A DNA stretch of 64,000 bases from Turritopsis dohrnii (Eukaryota; Cnidaria; Hydrozoa; Anthoathecata; Oceaniidae). Positions 10,669-23,300 of this stretch are shown here, piece after piece. A program made the translations under genes and the position numbers. Under the pieces are notes generated by a model that saw only the letters and a program-made list of their open reading frames with translations, did not search any database and was not told where the DNA came from. Where the stretch lies: positions 806,001 through 870,000 of the forward strand of contig BQMF02000018.1 in assembly GCA_027922465.2 (NCBI GenBank). Reading direction: 5' to 3'. Each line of letters begins with the position of its first letter. Position 1 is the stretch's first letter.

Positions 10669-12294
10669 ATGTCTGTTGCTGAAAGGAAAACTTTTGTTGG
10701 TGAAGAAGATGAAGACGAAGAGTTATTGATAAACGATGTTGCAGAATGTAAAATCATCAAAAATCGAGATATGGAAAACGATAACGATAAATACAGTGAC
10801 GATGAAGATACATTCTTAACATATAGAGGCTTTTTAGAAGTCAACATAAATCTGACAAAGTATCGATGGTTGCTCATAGTAACGGGAATGTGGGTACCTG
10901 GTGCATGGAAGGAACGCCATCCACGCAGTGTTTATATCAAGCTTCTCGTTTTACGATTGATCATTGCAGTCATTTTGTTATCATTCATGGGATATGAACT
11001 AGGTCTATTCTGTTTATGCTGGGAAAAAACATGGCTGGATTTGAATACCAAATTTCCGTTCACTATTGCAAATGCCATTCTATGGAATATGAGATGGCTG
11101 GTGACTTATGTTTCCACGACAATATACTGCTCAAAAGGACATTTGGTTAAATTTTCAAAGAGTTTGAAAATACCTTTATCAGAATGGCTGACGTATAGGT
11201 ATAAGCTAAACTGCTTTCTGGCGTTTTTATTCTTTACGCTGGTTCTTTATCCATGTGGTCTTCTATGGTTTGACTTGGATTGGCAGGATAAACATCACAT
11301 GATAAAAATGAGCTCGTTTCCGAACCTCTTCATCATTCTATGGAAATTATTGTGTCGCTTCATCATGCTTCCCTCGTTTTGTCTTGTCACCATTGTCTTG
11401 TATTTGCTAGGAAATCACATTTTGGCTGTAGGCAAAAGAATATGTGTCTACCCACCATACATTGCTGAGAATGGGGTAAATGAAATCAAAGCTGAAATAA
11501 AAGCAATCAAAAGTTTGATCCAAAAAACTGAAAGTGCTCTTAGCTTCTTTCTGATCGCTCATATGTTCCTACTGACAGCTTGTGCATTCACGACACTCAT
11601 GTCAACAATCGAACGATTGAAAATTACAAATACTGTGACCAACAATGTCAGCAGCTTGCCTTTGACAGTTCGCATGGAAAGGACGAGTTTGCCGATAAAT
11701 GACTTAGTACTGGCAAAAATAGCATTGCGAAACGCCAAACAAGAACTTGTTGAACATAAAGAAAGGTTAAATCAAACTGACTTGGATACGCATAGTACTT
11801 TGTTGTACGAAAAAATAATGGCGACTCAAGAAATGCAAATGGATGTAATGGAGAAATTGCTGGCACAGAGTACTATAATTAAAAATACTTCAACGAGTCC
11901 CTTGAATTCTGAATCAAATTCTTTGTATGATTTTGTTGTCAGTTTGGAAGACAGGCGTGGTGTTTTGCGAGTGATAATGGACGATATATGGAGCATCATT
12001 GAAATACTTGTTTTGTATATTGTCCCTTTGTTTTTGATAATCAGAATTGATGATTGTATTAACAAAATCACTGGTCACGTGATCGATATAGAGGTAACAA
12101 AGCAAATTGCAAATGGTTGGGGAATGGATACTGAGAGCAAGTTGATTTCCGTTAAAAAATACCTCTTAACCGTAAGAGGAGTACGCGTTTTTGGATTTCA
12201 AATCCAGTTCTTCAAGACTCTGCTGTTAGCTACGTTCGCTCCGTTTTTAGCGATTGCTCTTCGAGGTATTTGGAAGCATTATGGATTCTTTTAA
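10669..12294 (+). CDS. Gustatory-receptor-like (GRL) seven-helix membrane protein
   Basis: This intronless frame gives 541 aa from the chosen ATG at 10669; another in-frame ATG lies 75 bp upstream at 10594. The N-terminus is acidic and presumably cytoplasmic (GEEDEDEELL). Seven hydrophobic segments can be seen, counted from 10669, near residues 88-115, 132-155, 179-201, 221-253, 289-311, 440-465 and 512-535. A ~130 residue hydrophilic insert lies between the fifth and sixth. The C-terminal block VRGVRVFGFQIQFFKTLLL resembles the conserved last-helix region of insect chemoreceptors and their GRL relatives, which are known across invertebrates and (as DUF3537) plants. By family it would be a ligand-gated cation channel, but no ligand can be inferred. 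A poly(A) signal AATAAA lies at 12347-12352. An unrelated multipass protein remains possible. Confidence 0.65.
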   Translation: MSVAERKTFVGEEDEDEELLINDVAECKIIKNRDMENDNDKYSDDEDTFLTYRGFLEVNINLTKYRWLLIVTGMWVPGAWKERHPRSVYIKLLVLRLIIAVILLSFMGYELGLFCLCWEKTWLDLNTKFPFTIANAILWNMRWLVTYVSTTIYCSKGHLVKFSKSLKIPLSEWLTYRYKLNCFLAFLFFTLVLYPCGLLWFDLDWQDKHHMIKMSSFPNLFIILWKLLCRFIMLPSFCLVTIVLYLLGNHILAVGKRICVYPPYIAENGVNEIKAEIKAIKSLIQKTESALSFFLIAHMFLLTACAFTTLMSTIERLKITNTVTNNVSSLPLTVRMERTSLPINDLVLAKIALRNAKQELVEHKERLNQTDLDTHSTLLYEKIMATQEMQMDVMEKLLAQSTIIKNTSTSPLNSESNSLYDFVVSLEDRRGVLRVIMDDIWSIIEILVLYIVPLFLIIRIDDCINKITGHVIDIEVTKQIANGWGMDTESKLISVKKYLLTVRGVRVFGFQIQFFKTLLLATFAPFLAIALRGIWKHYGFF

Positions 12295-12346
12295 TTTGAC
12301 GCTCACTGGTTGGAGTGATTAAGGGGCACAGTATAGCGGCGTAGAA

Positions 12347-12352
12347 AATAAA
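12347..12352 (+). terminator. Polyadenylation signal of the GRL gene
   Basis: Canonical AATAAA about 53 bp after the stop codon of the receptor gene. Confidence 0.55.
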
Positions 12353-12820
12353 GTTTAACATTTTTTTATTGAAAAGAATGATTAGAAAAACTCAGCAAAT
12401 TATGTGAACTTGGTAAAAGTAAAAGAGAAGCTGACATGAGTAACAATCTACTACCTACGGATAAGAACCCAACGTGAAAATATTCCACGAGTAAACATTG
12501 TTACCGAATAATGGTATGAAAGACGAGTGTATTTCTTTTGGAAATCATTTTTTTGTTAGCCTCCTTATGTAGTAAACTTACAGAGCTACTCGACCTCCTC
12601 ACCGGGTTAATCCAATATCTCACCGGGTTATCCAAAAAATGATTAAGAAATTTTATTCCACCACATGAGAAAAAGTAGCTCAACCTTAGTTATTTGTTTA
12701 TTTTTGATAATTCTTTTGCAGTTTTTGTAAATTTTGGAATTTGAATTAAAATTTTACAATATTACATTGATTAAAATATACAGTACATTACTAATATTAT
12801 ATTACCTTACATTACCTTAC

Positions 12821-12914
12821 AACCTCGTTCCCAGGGCTTCTTGCCTTTTTGATATACGGACGACGGCGCCGCCGTCCGTATATCAAAAAGGCAAGAAGCC
12901 CTGGGAACGAGGTT
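12821..12914. repeat. 94 bp near-perfect palindrome (fold-back element)
   Basis: The two arms begin and end with AACCTCGTTCCCAGGGC and its complement and meet at GGCGCC. Only two positions, next to the centre, break the symmetry. A degenerate relative lies at 32219-32290 and a half-site (CCTGGGAATGAGG) lies near 43529. The element directly abuts the MITE starting at 12918. Confidence 0.85.
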
Positions 12915-12917
12915 GAT

Positions 12918-13519
12918 TACCTTAGGGAAGAAATTGTTTGCGGATAAATGACCCCAAAATGCCATATTTTGCGGAATAAATCTTTGCGGATGACGACTTC
13001 AAAAGAGATTTTACGGAATTAATTTTTGTGGATGCAAGAAAGTTACTAAAATCGAAAGTAAGGAAACACATTATTCAGTGCCTGGGTGTATATACAAACT
13101 CCAGTTGGAATGGAAAGAGCAGATTTATGGAATTACATCTATTTTTTTATAATATCAAAAAAGATAATGTGGCTGGGTCTTATCTTTGTTCAGAGGAGGT
13201 TCAGAATATGACTCAGTCCATAAAGGAAAAGTACAAATAACAATAAAAACTGTGATACCTCCGCCGACATTGTTTCTCAAAGTAAAAAGGAACAGTACGA
13301 AGCGCGAAGCCTGTTGCAAGTGCAAATGTTGCTTGTATTGTAATAATAAGTCCTTAGATGTTCAATAACCTCGATTTTTTTTTCTAGTAAATCTTTGCGG
13401 ATGAAAAACTTCGAAAATTTTGTGGAATCTATTTTTGCGGGTGTGAGCGAAATCCGCAAAAATAAATTCCGCAAAAAAAGTTCCGAACAAATTTCTTCCG
13501 CAATTTCTTCCCTTAGGTA
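12918..13519. mobile_element. MITE with TACCTTAGGGAAGAAATT termini, ~600 bp
   Basis: The ends are inverted repeats (TACCTTAGGGAAGAAATTG and its complement), followed inward on both sides by repeated TTTGCGGA/TCCGCAAAAATAAATTCC words. An inverted, diverged copy occupies 55438-56296. The two share the internal block around GTACGAAGCGCGAAGCCTG. No transposase is encoded. Further decayed TTTTTGCGAATG pieces lie at 53215-53260 within an intron. Confidence 0.8.
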
Positions 13520-14450
13520 CTGCTAATTATGGCACTAGGCCAGTGTCAAGTTAGTTGAAAGTGAAAACTCAAGTTCGGAGTAGTTGCTCCTCTTGAATGA
13601 ACAAACAACACATCATGCTGGCAAGAACATTCGACTTTGAGGAAACCTTCGAAACTTAACATTTCTTCAAATTTAAATTTTCTTATCTAATTGAAAGGGA
13701 GAACCTGCGATGAAGAAATCACAAAGGAATGAATATTGAAAAATTCTATCAACCAGTTAGGGATTTTTTTATGATATCGATTTTCATATACATACTTCAT
13801 TGTTTACATCTACAAGGAAGAAGATGAAGAGAGCTCTTTCGGCATTTTTGTTTATTTTCCAGATAGATATGCAAATAAGATAAAAACCATTTTACATGTT
13901 GTCCAAACACAGTGAAACTGCATTTTTCGTAAAATGTATACAACTCATTTGATAAAAGGACTGCATGTAACTTAAATCAGAGATTCGAACTAACATTAAA
14001 GATCTCAAACAAAAGAGAAAAGAACTGTTTTCAAACAATGATGTGCACTCAACACACGGTAAAAATAGTTTCCATAAAAATATTGTTCTTTGAAAATGAA
14101 GCACATTGGAGGGAAAATTTCTTCACACAGAAGTAGAATATAAAACATAAAATCAGTAACCATCATCCAAATAAATAAATAGCTTTAAAATCATTCCATA
14201 AAGAAAGCATTCGGTATTAAGTTAAAAAATACACAATGTCCTCCAATCAAATTAACTATCATAGAAATACTTTTTATTCTTATAACACTCTCTTGAACTT
14301 GAATACCCCACACAATTTTTGTGTGGAATCTATCCTTCCTGGATTTGATTCATTTTGGTAAGTAGTTGGAACATCCTTGGATGGTTTAATAGGGAAGGAA
14401 CACTGTATCATGATGCAAAGAAATATATACAGTGTAGATATAAACTGCAT
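13520..14450. other. Intergenic; probable HMGB 3' UTR at its right end
   Basis: No gene is seen. On the minus strand an AATAAA (complement of 14273-14278) lies about 175 bp after the HMGB stop and is a plausible poly(A) signal. The rest is unremarkable AT-rich DNA. Confidence 0.45.
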
Positions 14451-16330
14451 CTAATCAGTGTCGTCATCATCCGAGTCATCTTCCTCTTCTTCTGAGTCGT
14501 CGTCACTCTCATCATCATCATCAGAAGATTCTTGCACCACTTCCTTTTTCTTTGGTACAGGCTTCTTACCTTGATCAGGATTCTAAAAGGTTTTATATGT
14601 ATAATTTATTTCAGTTCTGATATATTCAAGTCAATAACACAGTATTAATTGTTACAGACGTACATTTTTCTTATATTCTTCCATCTCCTTCTCATATCTC
14701 AGCTTATCTTTCTCAACCATATCTTCATATTTTTTCTTTTCATCAGATGTCATCTCTCTCCACTTTTCACCAGCAAGTTGCGGAATTTTCTCTCCTTCTT
14801 TCAACGTTTTCCCAGTCATTTCCTTACGGAAATCTGCAAGGAAGCAGAAATATGCGGTTTGGGGTCTTTTAGGTTTGTTAGGGTCCTTTCCCATCTTCTT
14901 GTCTAGAACCTCTTTCTATAGAATCAAAACATACAAACAAGATATTATATATTTCACATACCAAAGCATACTAGCCTATGGTTTGTGTGACAAATTGCAA
15001 CCACCTTTACTGTGTAAACCTTGTGAAATGTTTCTGGGTTAGTGAGGGTAACCCTTAGGCTCATTTCTTTAAATATATGTGTTTTCACCGTTTAAATGTA
15101 ATGGTTGCAATTTGTCACATGAACATACTCCTAAAAAACGAGAATCAAAAAAATAAGTTTCTGATAAATACAGTAGAATCTCGATAACTTGAACCCCTGA
15201 TAACTCAAACTTTCAATAGCTTGAACCAATTTTGAATCCCCCTTCACCAATACTTTCTCATAAAATACCTCCGACAACTCAAACATTCAATAAGTCAAAC
15301 TATTTTCTCAGTCCGTGGGGGTTCGAGTTATCGGGATTGTACTGTATGAATTTTTAAATAAAAAAAAGCTATTGCAGAATAACCAATTCGGGGATATATG
15401 TGTGGAACTGCCAATATACAAATGTGATAAACATAACAAACCTCTTGAAGATATCTTGCTCGATCAGCACTGTATTTTTCTTGGTATGGTGCCTTTTCTT
15501 CATCAGTCATACTTTTCCATGCCGCTCCACATAACTTTGCAACTTCCTGAACTTTAGATGTATCTTTTCCTTTCTTTTTCAGTACCATACGATAATCAGA
15601 AACAAAGTAAATGTAAGCAGATGTAGGCTTTTTGATGCCATCACTTGGTTTTTTTAACTTCTTTGCTTTATTTTTCTTAACTGGAGATCCTTTTCTTTTT
15701 CCTAAAACGAAAAAAAAAAATAATCCTGTGATCGTTCTACTTTAAAAGCAATTTTTCAAAATGGCGCCAAGTATACTGAGATTATTTTGACTGTAATGTA
15801 TACTGTACTTCTAAATTTAAAAAACAACTGAAATGTGGTCTTTGGAATATCGACACAAAAATAAAGTAGCCTAAGAATTCCAAAATAATTCAACAAACAT
15901 AAATCAAAATGTATTCAAGATCGAAACCTTTCCATTAATTTAACTGATTTTATTGACTTCGGTTTCCTTACGAAAAAATTTAAAAATATTAACCAAGCAT
16001 CATTCAAAATTTCCTGACATTTTATTTATAAAAAATAACATATACCAAGTTAAATCATGTCATATTTCCACGAATAAAAATTTGATATATGCGATAGATA
16101 TGTTAATATCTTCCAACAGTGCTGCTTCGGCCATATTCATTCAGTGGTGTACGATGAATTATTATTTACAGAGAATATGACTGAAATTCATAGCAAAAAA
16201 AAAGCTTGTGAAGCTTTAGACCATTGTGAAGGTTTGACCGTGAAAATGCTACAAGTTGGTGGAAAGTAAATCCAAATTTCTGAATTACGTGCTTAACTGT
16301 GCTGAATATATTTTACGTACCTGATTCCAT
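14451..16330 (-). CDS. HMGB: HMGB-type high mobility group protein, two HMG boxes and acidic tail
   Basis: Four coding exons on the minus strand join in phase: 16321-16330 (ATG plus two codons), 15442-15701, 14664-14915 and 14451-14582, giving 217 aa, the usual length for HMGB1/2. Box A starts after a basic leader (KKPTSAYIYFVSDYR) and box B after a short linker (NKPKRPQTAYFCFLADFRK). The protein ends in an acidic tail rich in D/E and S with stop at 14451. HMGB proteins are nuclear chromatin architectural factors that bend DNA without sequence preference; the acidic tail modulates binding. A pogo-type MITE sits in the second intron. The exon 1 donor GTACGT and the tiny first coding exon fix the start. 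The region upstream (16331-16620) is comparatively CpG-rich and probably holds the promoter. Confidence 0.93.
15171..15344. mobile_element. pogo/Tigger-type MITE in HMGB intron
   Basis: The element has inverted termini CAGTAGAATCTCGATAACTT and CAGTACAATCCCGATAACTC, of the kind carried by pogo/Tigger elements. It is flanked by TA at 15169-15170 and 15345-15346. At 174 bp it is non-autonomous. It lies between HMGB coding exons 2 and 3. Confidence 0.8.
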
Positions 16331-17338
16331 GAAGACTGAATTCTTGTTAATCGAAAAAAACTAGCAAAATCGCAACGTCGTTCTTCAGTTATTCACCTTT
16401 TCTGAGAAGGAATAAAAGTTCTCAAAGAAAGATTTCAGAGCGCGTTCTATTTTTATGAAAGGACACACCGTAAAGTTTGTTATTGTGCCCAGACTTCTTT
16501 CAGTTAAACGTCGAAAATCATAATGGCGCGACTTCTCTTAACAGGAAAAACAATCTGGAATCGAAGTTTACTACATCACCCCGCGCGAAGGAAATCGAAG
16601 TAGCGCCGCGTGGTCCCGTGTAAATTTCAAAGAATGATTTTATTTATTCCAGTCGTGCATTACGCTTGCACATCCTTAGAGCAAACAATTAACCATGCAA
16701 ACATTAATGATAAGTATTTGCAACTTGGGTGTGTAGGATTTAAGGTTTATTTTACAAAAATTATAACACCACTAAATTATAGGCTTGTCTTACAAGATGA
16801 AACTGAAACTTTGTTAATTTGTCTAGTTGAACAAGAAAAGTATTGCGCACTGCTTCGTTATTTCAATGAAAGAAGATAATGAAATTGATGTAAGACTTTC
16901 AATTGTCAAGATAGTATGACCGCATATTCTAAGATAAACACTGTAAACCATACAAATAGTATGGTTAATGCTGTTCGTCCACACAATATCGTTCGGATCA
17001 GAAAATTCGGTGAATGATATTGTAGTCATTGGGAACAAAACGTGCATCTACAGAAGCTTCACTTCCAAAAGTGTCGTCTCGAAATCATACACATAACAAT
17101 TACATCGGGGAAAGAAAAGTACTGCTAACATGATTATTCATAGTGTATACATTATTAGTATAGCGTATTTACAAAACAACATTTTTAGTTTTAAATCCAT
17201 AAAAAATGAGATGTGTGTTATAAAATTATGATGGAAAGTGCAAAAGCATATTCCAATCAAATGTCTAGAACATGCGCAAAATAACCTCATCCATGCCCTC
17301 AGAATGATTATTTTTGGTCCAATCATGCACTTTTTGCC
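16331..17338. other. Intergenic between HMGB start and VWA3-like gene end
   Basis: The left part is the presumed HMGB promoter, with CpG-containing sequence such as CCCCGCGCGAAGG near 16578. Short frames on both strands show no recognisable domain and are probably spurious. Confidence 0.4.
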
Positions 17339-20300
17339 TTACGTAGACTTCTGATTGATATGGTTCCAATATTTGACAGCATTTCGATAATAATCTGGTG
17401 ATATCCAAAAACAATGTGAAGCTGCAACCGAGACCAAACTAGAAAAAATGTTTCCTGTAAGAAATACACCAAGTCAAAAAAAGGTGTGTATTCAGTCAAA
17501 ATACGATCATTGGATACCTGTTTGAATCACAGAACTGTATCTTGAAATTGGTTTCATCAACATCTAACACAACACCTGGTAAATACGTCAACAAATCTAA
17601 AAGAAATATCATTTAGAATAATAGTGTCCTTCTAAAGTATTTCTCGAAAAGATGGAACAAGATGAATTTCTGAATTACCAAAATTGGTAATAGCCAACAC
17701 GTAGGAATTCGCAGTGATCTTCTGTCGTTTGGTATGGGCACCAAATATGTACGCGTAGTTCTAAAACCAGCAAATAACTTACTTTAACGTAGAAGTGTCA
17801 TTGGTGTGCAGCATATAAACATATTGGATGATTATGTTTGCAAGAGCAGCGTATTTTGGTTAATGAGTAAATCTGCAGACTGGAGATGCAGAGTAAAAGT
17901 ATGTATGCATATTTTCCATCGAACATATTACCTGTACATCTAGTCTTTGATCAGCCCATTCGATCAGATAATTTCGTGATCCAGCAACACGATCACGGAC
18001 CGAAGCCAGTTGGTAAACACCAGTTTTATCATCTCTGCAAACAACAGCTTGTCCAAGCAACGCATCTTCACATTTCCGAATGCGGTTGCAATCTTGTTCA
18101 TACTTGGACATTGATATCAAATACGTTTCAGCACGTGGGACAACCGACTAGCAGCAGGAAAATCAGTTGTTATGACAACTACTACAATAATCAAGATCAG
18201 AATTCAGGGAATTTTGAGATGACTTACCAATTGGGAGTCATAGAAACGGATTTTTAAAGCACCATCTGCTTCCACATCGTGGACTATCCCTACAATCAAA
18301 CATGGAACTTGACAAGTATAAACCAACAAAAGTTAAAGAAAAGAAAAACAGACTATTGGCACATCCTCCTGCGCAGTCGAATAAATTTATATGCAAACAC
18401 ACTTTGTGGCGAAGGATTAAATATTGCCAACATAGAGTGGTGTTTAGTATAACTTGCTACCTGGAGCATAAGCGTATTGATATCTTGGATGCAAAGCTAC
18501 GACACAATCACCAATCTATACCAAACACAAAAATATATTTCAATGTGTCACTGATGTCCAACATTTCGCAAAATGTCGCATACATACTCGTATGATATTG
18601 TCAGCGTCATCGTTGTCGCATAGTATGTCTTTCCGCGAGACATGTTCAATATCCCCTAAACCATCTTCAACCAAATAATGGGAATCATCAATCAACTTTT
18701 TGATGGTGGCTGAAATATGAAAATGTATAAAAGTCATAGCAGAATTTCTATATAAAACGTCTTTCCATAAAATTTGAAAGAGTAGAAGAACCTTACATAT
18801 TAATAAGAAGTTTAGAAAAGTAAAATAAATAAGGTTACCTCTGTAATACCATCCATCATCTTTAAAACAAGCCAATATTTCTTGATTAGTTTGTAACACA
18901 GTAGGAATCCTTCTGATCATAACTGCTGGATCTTCATCAGGTGGGTGGCGAGCTATTAAAGGTCAATTAACCCAAGAAAATATCCATGTCATCTTCGAGG
19001 TTGAGTTTTGAAATACAACACCACTTACACAGAAGAATTCCTGAATCACCCTGTGCCATCAGAACAGCTTCATTCGAAGGATCAAGGAAGACTTGTATGT
19101 CGGCATCTTCAGTATAACTTTCGGAGGTGACACGAGGAGGAGTCGGGTTCTCTTCGATGAAACTGGACGTTGGATGTCTACAGAAAAAAGATAAAAGTCA
19201 ATGCTTGCATATCAATAGAACTCTTGGAAACGATTAAGTGACCCTTACAGGTTAAAATCATCTGAGGGCGGCAGTAAATCATGATTGGTATGTTCAATAG
19301 CTGGTGAAAACTGGTCAGTATTGGTTTCTTCATCTTTCATTCGCAAAACCTTCTGTAGAGCTTCTTGCTGTTGTTGGTAAACTTCCTCTTTCGCAAGCAA
19401 ATGTTTCATCAGCTGACTCTCCTGCTCCTGCTGACGTTTAAAAATTTCTTTTTGCAACTCTGTTAAGTCTTTGAAGTTTTCCTGAAAAACGCGCAAGCCT
19501 TAATGGATGTCAATAAAAGTCGACACAACAAAAATCTGAAAATATCAACCTTCAAAGTTTGTTGCTCTTGGTTTTGGTGTTGCAGCTGCTTTTCGAAGAA
19601 CAATTGCTGTTGTTGTTGGAAACGCTGTTGTTGCTCCTCCAGTAATCGTTCTTTCGCTGATTGCTTTTCTTCAGTTAATTTTAAACTCGACTGCATTTCT
19701 ATCAAAAGTTCTTTTTGTTCTTCTAATTCTTTCATTTTTGCATGATGCTGTTCTTCAAATAAAACTTTCCACTCCTCAAAAATGTGCTTTGCATTCGCTT
19801 CCAGCTCTTTTTCTTTATCTCTCTCGTCACTATTAGGAGCTAATTCTAGAATTACTTTTGTATCTTCAGCTTCTTTGTTGGATTCGTCATCAGAGGTTTC
19901 AGATGAACTAGTATCAGAATCTTGGTCTTCACGACGTATTTCATCCTTTTCTGTGGAACTTACACGTTGCTCAAATGGATCATTTGGTTGACTTACTTCA
20001 TTGGAGACTACAGCAGGAATCGATTCATCTTCTGCTGGTGGTGGTGGAGTGGCAATGTAAGACCCTATTAAATGTACTGATGATAGTGACGACGCTTTAG
20101 AAGACACTACAAAATATCAGGATTGAAAAGTAACACAGTGCTTGCTGTAACCTTCTAATGGAAAAGAAATTGTGAGACGTACCTGTTGAAGAACTGTCTT
20201 TGGAATGGAAACTGTACGAGAGAAAGAAAGAAGTGCTATCAACGTATGCATAGATTATGTTATGATGATATCAACAATCTACTGACCTAGGTAGATCTGA

Positions 20301-23300
20301 TTGTCGTTCCTGTATGAAGCGAGTAGAAAATACAAATCTGGAGCGAGTAATTTTGATGAGATCTTTCCTGACGGATGTAATCTAAATGATTAGACCGGTC
20401 AGCATTTTTCAAAAGGGACAATTTTGAGAATAGATTTTTAAAGATATTTCATTTTCATACTTACTTTAAGACCATTGTATCTGATAACGGTGTAACATTT
20501 ATTTCCAGATTTCATTCGTAAAGGGGTTACCTGGATGATACCAGGAACGTAAAAGAAAGTCTGGTCATCGTCTGAATAAGTTGAACACTTGACCAAAACA
20601 TAATCACCAACCTAAAAATAAATGATCATTTGTACTAGTAATATGACTTTGAGGGAAATTTGGGATTAATTTCCCGAGGTTGCTTTAGAAACATTTTGAA
20701 AAACAAACGCGGGAAACTATTCCTGACGAATCACATGGTTGTTTGAAATTTGATGACGTTTTTGATTGGTGGGAAACTTCAGATTTGTCGGAGGGAAAAT
20801 TTCAAATCGGCGGGAAAATTAAGCAAAAACCTCAATCAAATTTCAATCAACTATTAAAAAGCAACAGTGACGTAATGGTGACGTAATTGTGACGTAGTGT
20901 TCGGCTAAATACTAATAAAAAATGTGATTAATTCTTTATAAATAAAGTTCAGACCTAATTTCGGTGCTGAAATATATTAATATTAGTGAAACAACAAAAC
21001 GCATCCAAAATTGTCAAGAAAATCTGTTAATAATAAGATGTCATACTTACATTGAGAGAGGGACAGGCAGTGGAGCCGCCTATAGATACCACATACCGCA
21101 CGGAACAGATTTGATTTTCCCCATTATCAAAACAAACGTTAACAAAACGGTCGTTCACATGTTTGTTCACGATGGCCGGATAATAAAACCCGTCCAAATC
21201 GGACCGTGCTAAAACACGGTGATAGCGAATACGACCTTTAGTTGCTGAAGGCTGGTTTGCATTCGGAAAAAGCTAAAAAAGAAATTGAAACATATCATAG
21301 AAATTACTACGATGCAACCATGTTGAAGTCCATGTTGACTGCCCATCAGTGTTCGAACAACATATAATACATATTGTACCCTTTTACTTGCTGCTTTTTC
21401 ATCCTCAGCATCCTGTTTTGCTTGTTTCTTCTCTTTAGCAAGCTAAAACAAATAAACAAACCTCACTGGAAATAAACAAACAAACATCGAAAATAAACAA
21501 ACATTAGAGGATCAAAATAATTACTTACTTCTTGGACATATTGACGAAGATCTTTCGATTGCTGCAAAAAGATCTTTCCCTTTTCAAGCTCTTTCTCAAG
21601 CAAAATTTTGTTATTGATTACTGTTTGTAAATCTTGTTCTCTCAAATCTTCGTCGATGACACTCTTATTTTCAACATATGATAGTGGAAGGTGTGAGTCA
21701 CCTGTCAAACTGGAATAAAAATGAGAAAAAAATTATAAAGCAATGAATTTATTTGAAGTTTCTATTAACTAGTATTGGTAACAAATACTTCTCTCTGCAA
21801 TACAAAATGGCGTTTACCTTTGTCGCAATTCATCATTGATGTTCGCTGATACATAATTATTCAATTTCCTGTCCAAAATGAATATTAAAAAATATGATAT
21901 CATCAACACTACAACAAATTCAGCAGGTAGATCCTTGCACAACATCCAGAAAAAACATGACTTCTTATTAATTTTCAAGAAAATATTCAGGACGTTGTTC
22001 TGTTTCACAACTTACGTTTCGATTTTCTTCAAGCAATCAGTTAATTTTTCTTCGTACCAAATCAAATCAACAGCATGCGGATTAACTAACTGGTATTTAC
22101 CTCCTTTCCCCATTGTCGTATGAACAATTGGCAACATCTGAAAAATCAGAAAAACTATTGGGAAAAGCGCTAATACGTTTACTTACTAGATCAAAATACT
22201 TTTCAAAATGAGAAAAAAATTATCTGTTATCAATAAAATTTGAACAGTAAAGATGTTTTTGAAAGTATTTAAAGCCACCATTTTTCTTGACCCAGTCCAA
22301 CTACTATGGTAAATGCTCAAATTAGAGGATTGACTGGTTATGACTGGCAGGCGAGGTTAAGAACTGTTTGTTTTAAACAGGGTTGCCACTCATACTACAG
22401 AACCCAAAATCCTGGCTTTTCATGACATTTTCATGACTTTTCTGACACCACTTTTTATAAAATTTCAAATAAAGACCTACAATACGAAAGATGATGATGC
22501 CCCGCCATGATTACAAAATAAAAACAACTGTAAAAGTTTTAAGAATAACAGTTGACGTTGGCAAGATACTTTTGGTGTTTAGTACGACATGTGTTTCATT
22601 AAGGCTCCCATTGCCATATTCCCTAGACTTAAAGAAGAACCACCACATATCCTACACGAAAATGTATTTTTGTCCTTTTCTTTTAAAACCCATTTGTTTA
22701 AATCTGGAAACTTTTCCTGACAAATTTTCCAAATCCTGACAAAATCCTATCAGAAACTCCTGACAGAGTGGCAACCCTGATAAAGTAGATAAACACTAAA
22801 TAGTTTGAATACAATGCAATACAGTAGCTTTACCTCGTCATAAACCTTTGCAACGACATCCTTTTTCAATGCTGGTACATATTTTGGATTGTGGTTAATG
22901 ACAGTAGGCGCAAGAACATCATCCATTAGTGTTAACTTTTGAGCTTTTATACTATTTTCATTCAACCATCTAAATTTAAAATATATCAAAAATAATTTAA
23001 GATACTGAAGCTTAAAGTATAAAAAGATATATCATGTGAAGCACACATGAAATTGAAGTTAAGACATGCAGCTTTAGTAGGCCACCAAACCAGGGAGTTT
23101 TAAGACATGCAGCTTTAGTAGGCCACCAAACCAGGGAGTTTTGATCGTCAGTGTAAGTTACCTTTTAATTTCATTTTTCATTTCAGGCTTTGCTGATCTA
23201 AAATAATTCAAGGCTAACAATAAATTATCAACTTTAGTGACAATGAAAATCACTGAAAACCCCCAAACGTTACCTTCTCTTTTTCTTCGAAGAAATATTC

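Noticed and set aside
16523..16603. Short frame starting ATGGCGCGACTT, divergent from HMGB
   Set aside because: Only 26 codons, no family resemblance; probably chance in the promoter region.
20660..20850. GGCGGGAAA words resembling E2F sites
   Set aside because: They lie within an intron of the VWA3-like gene with no other promoter sign.
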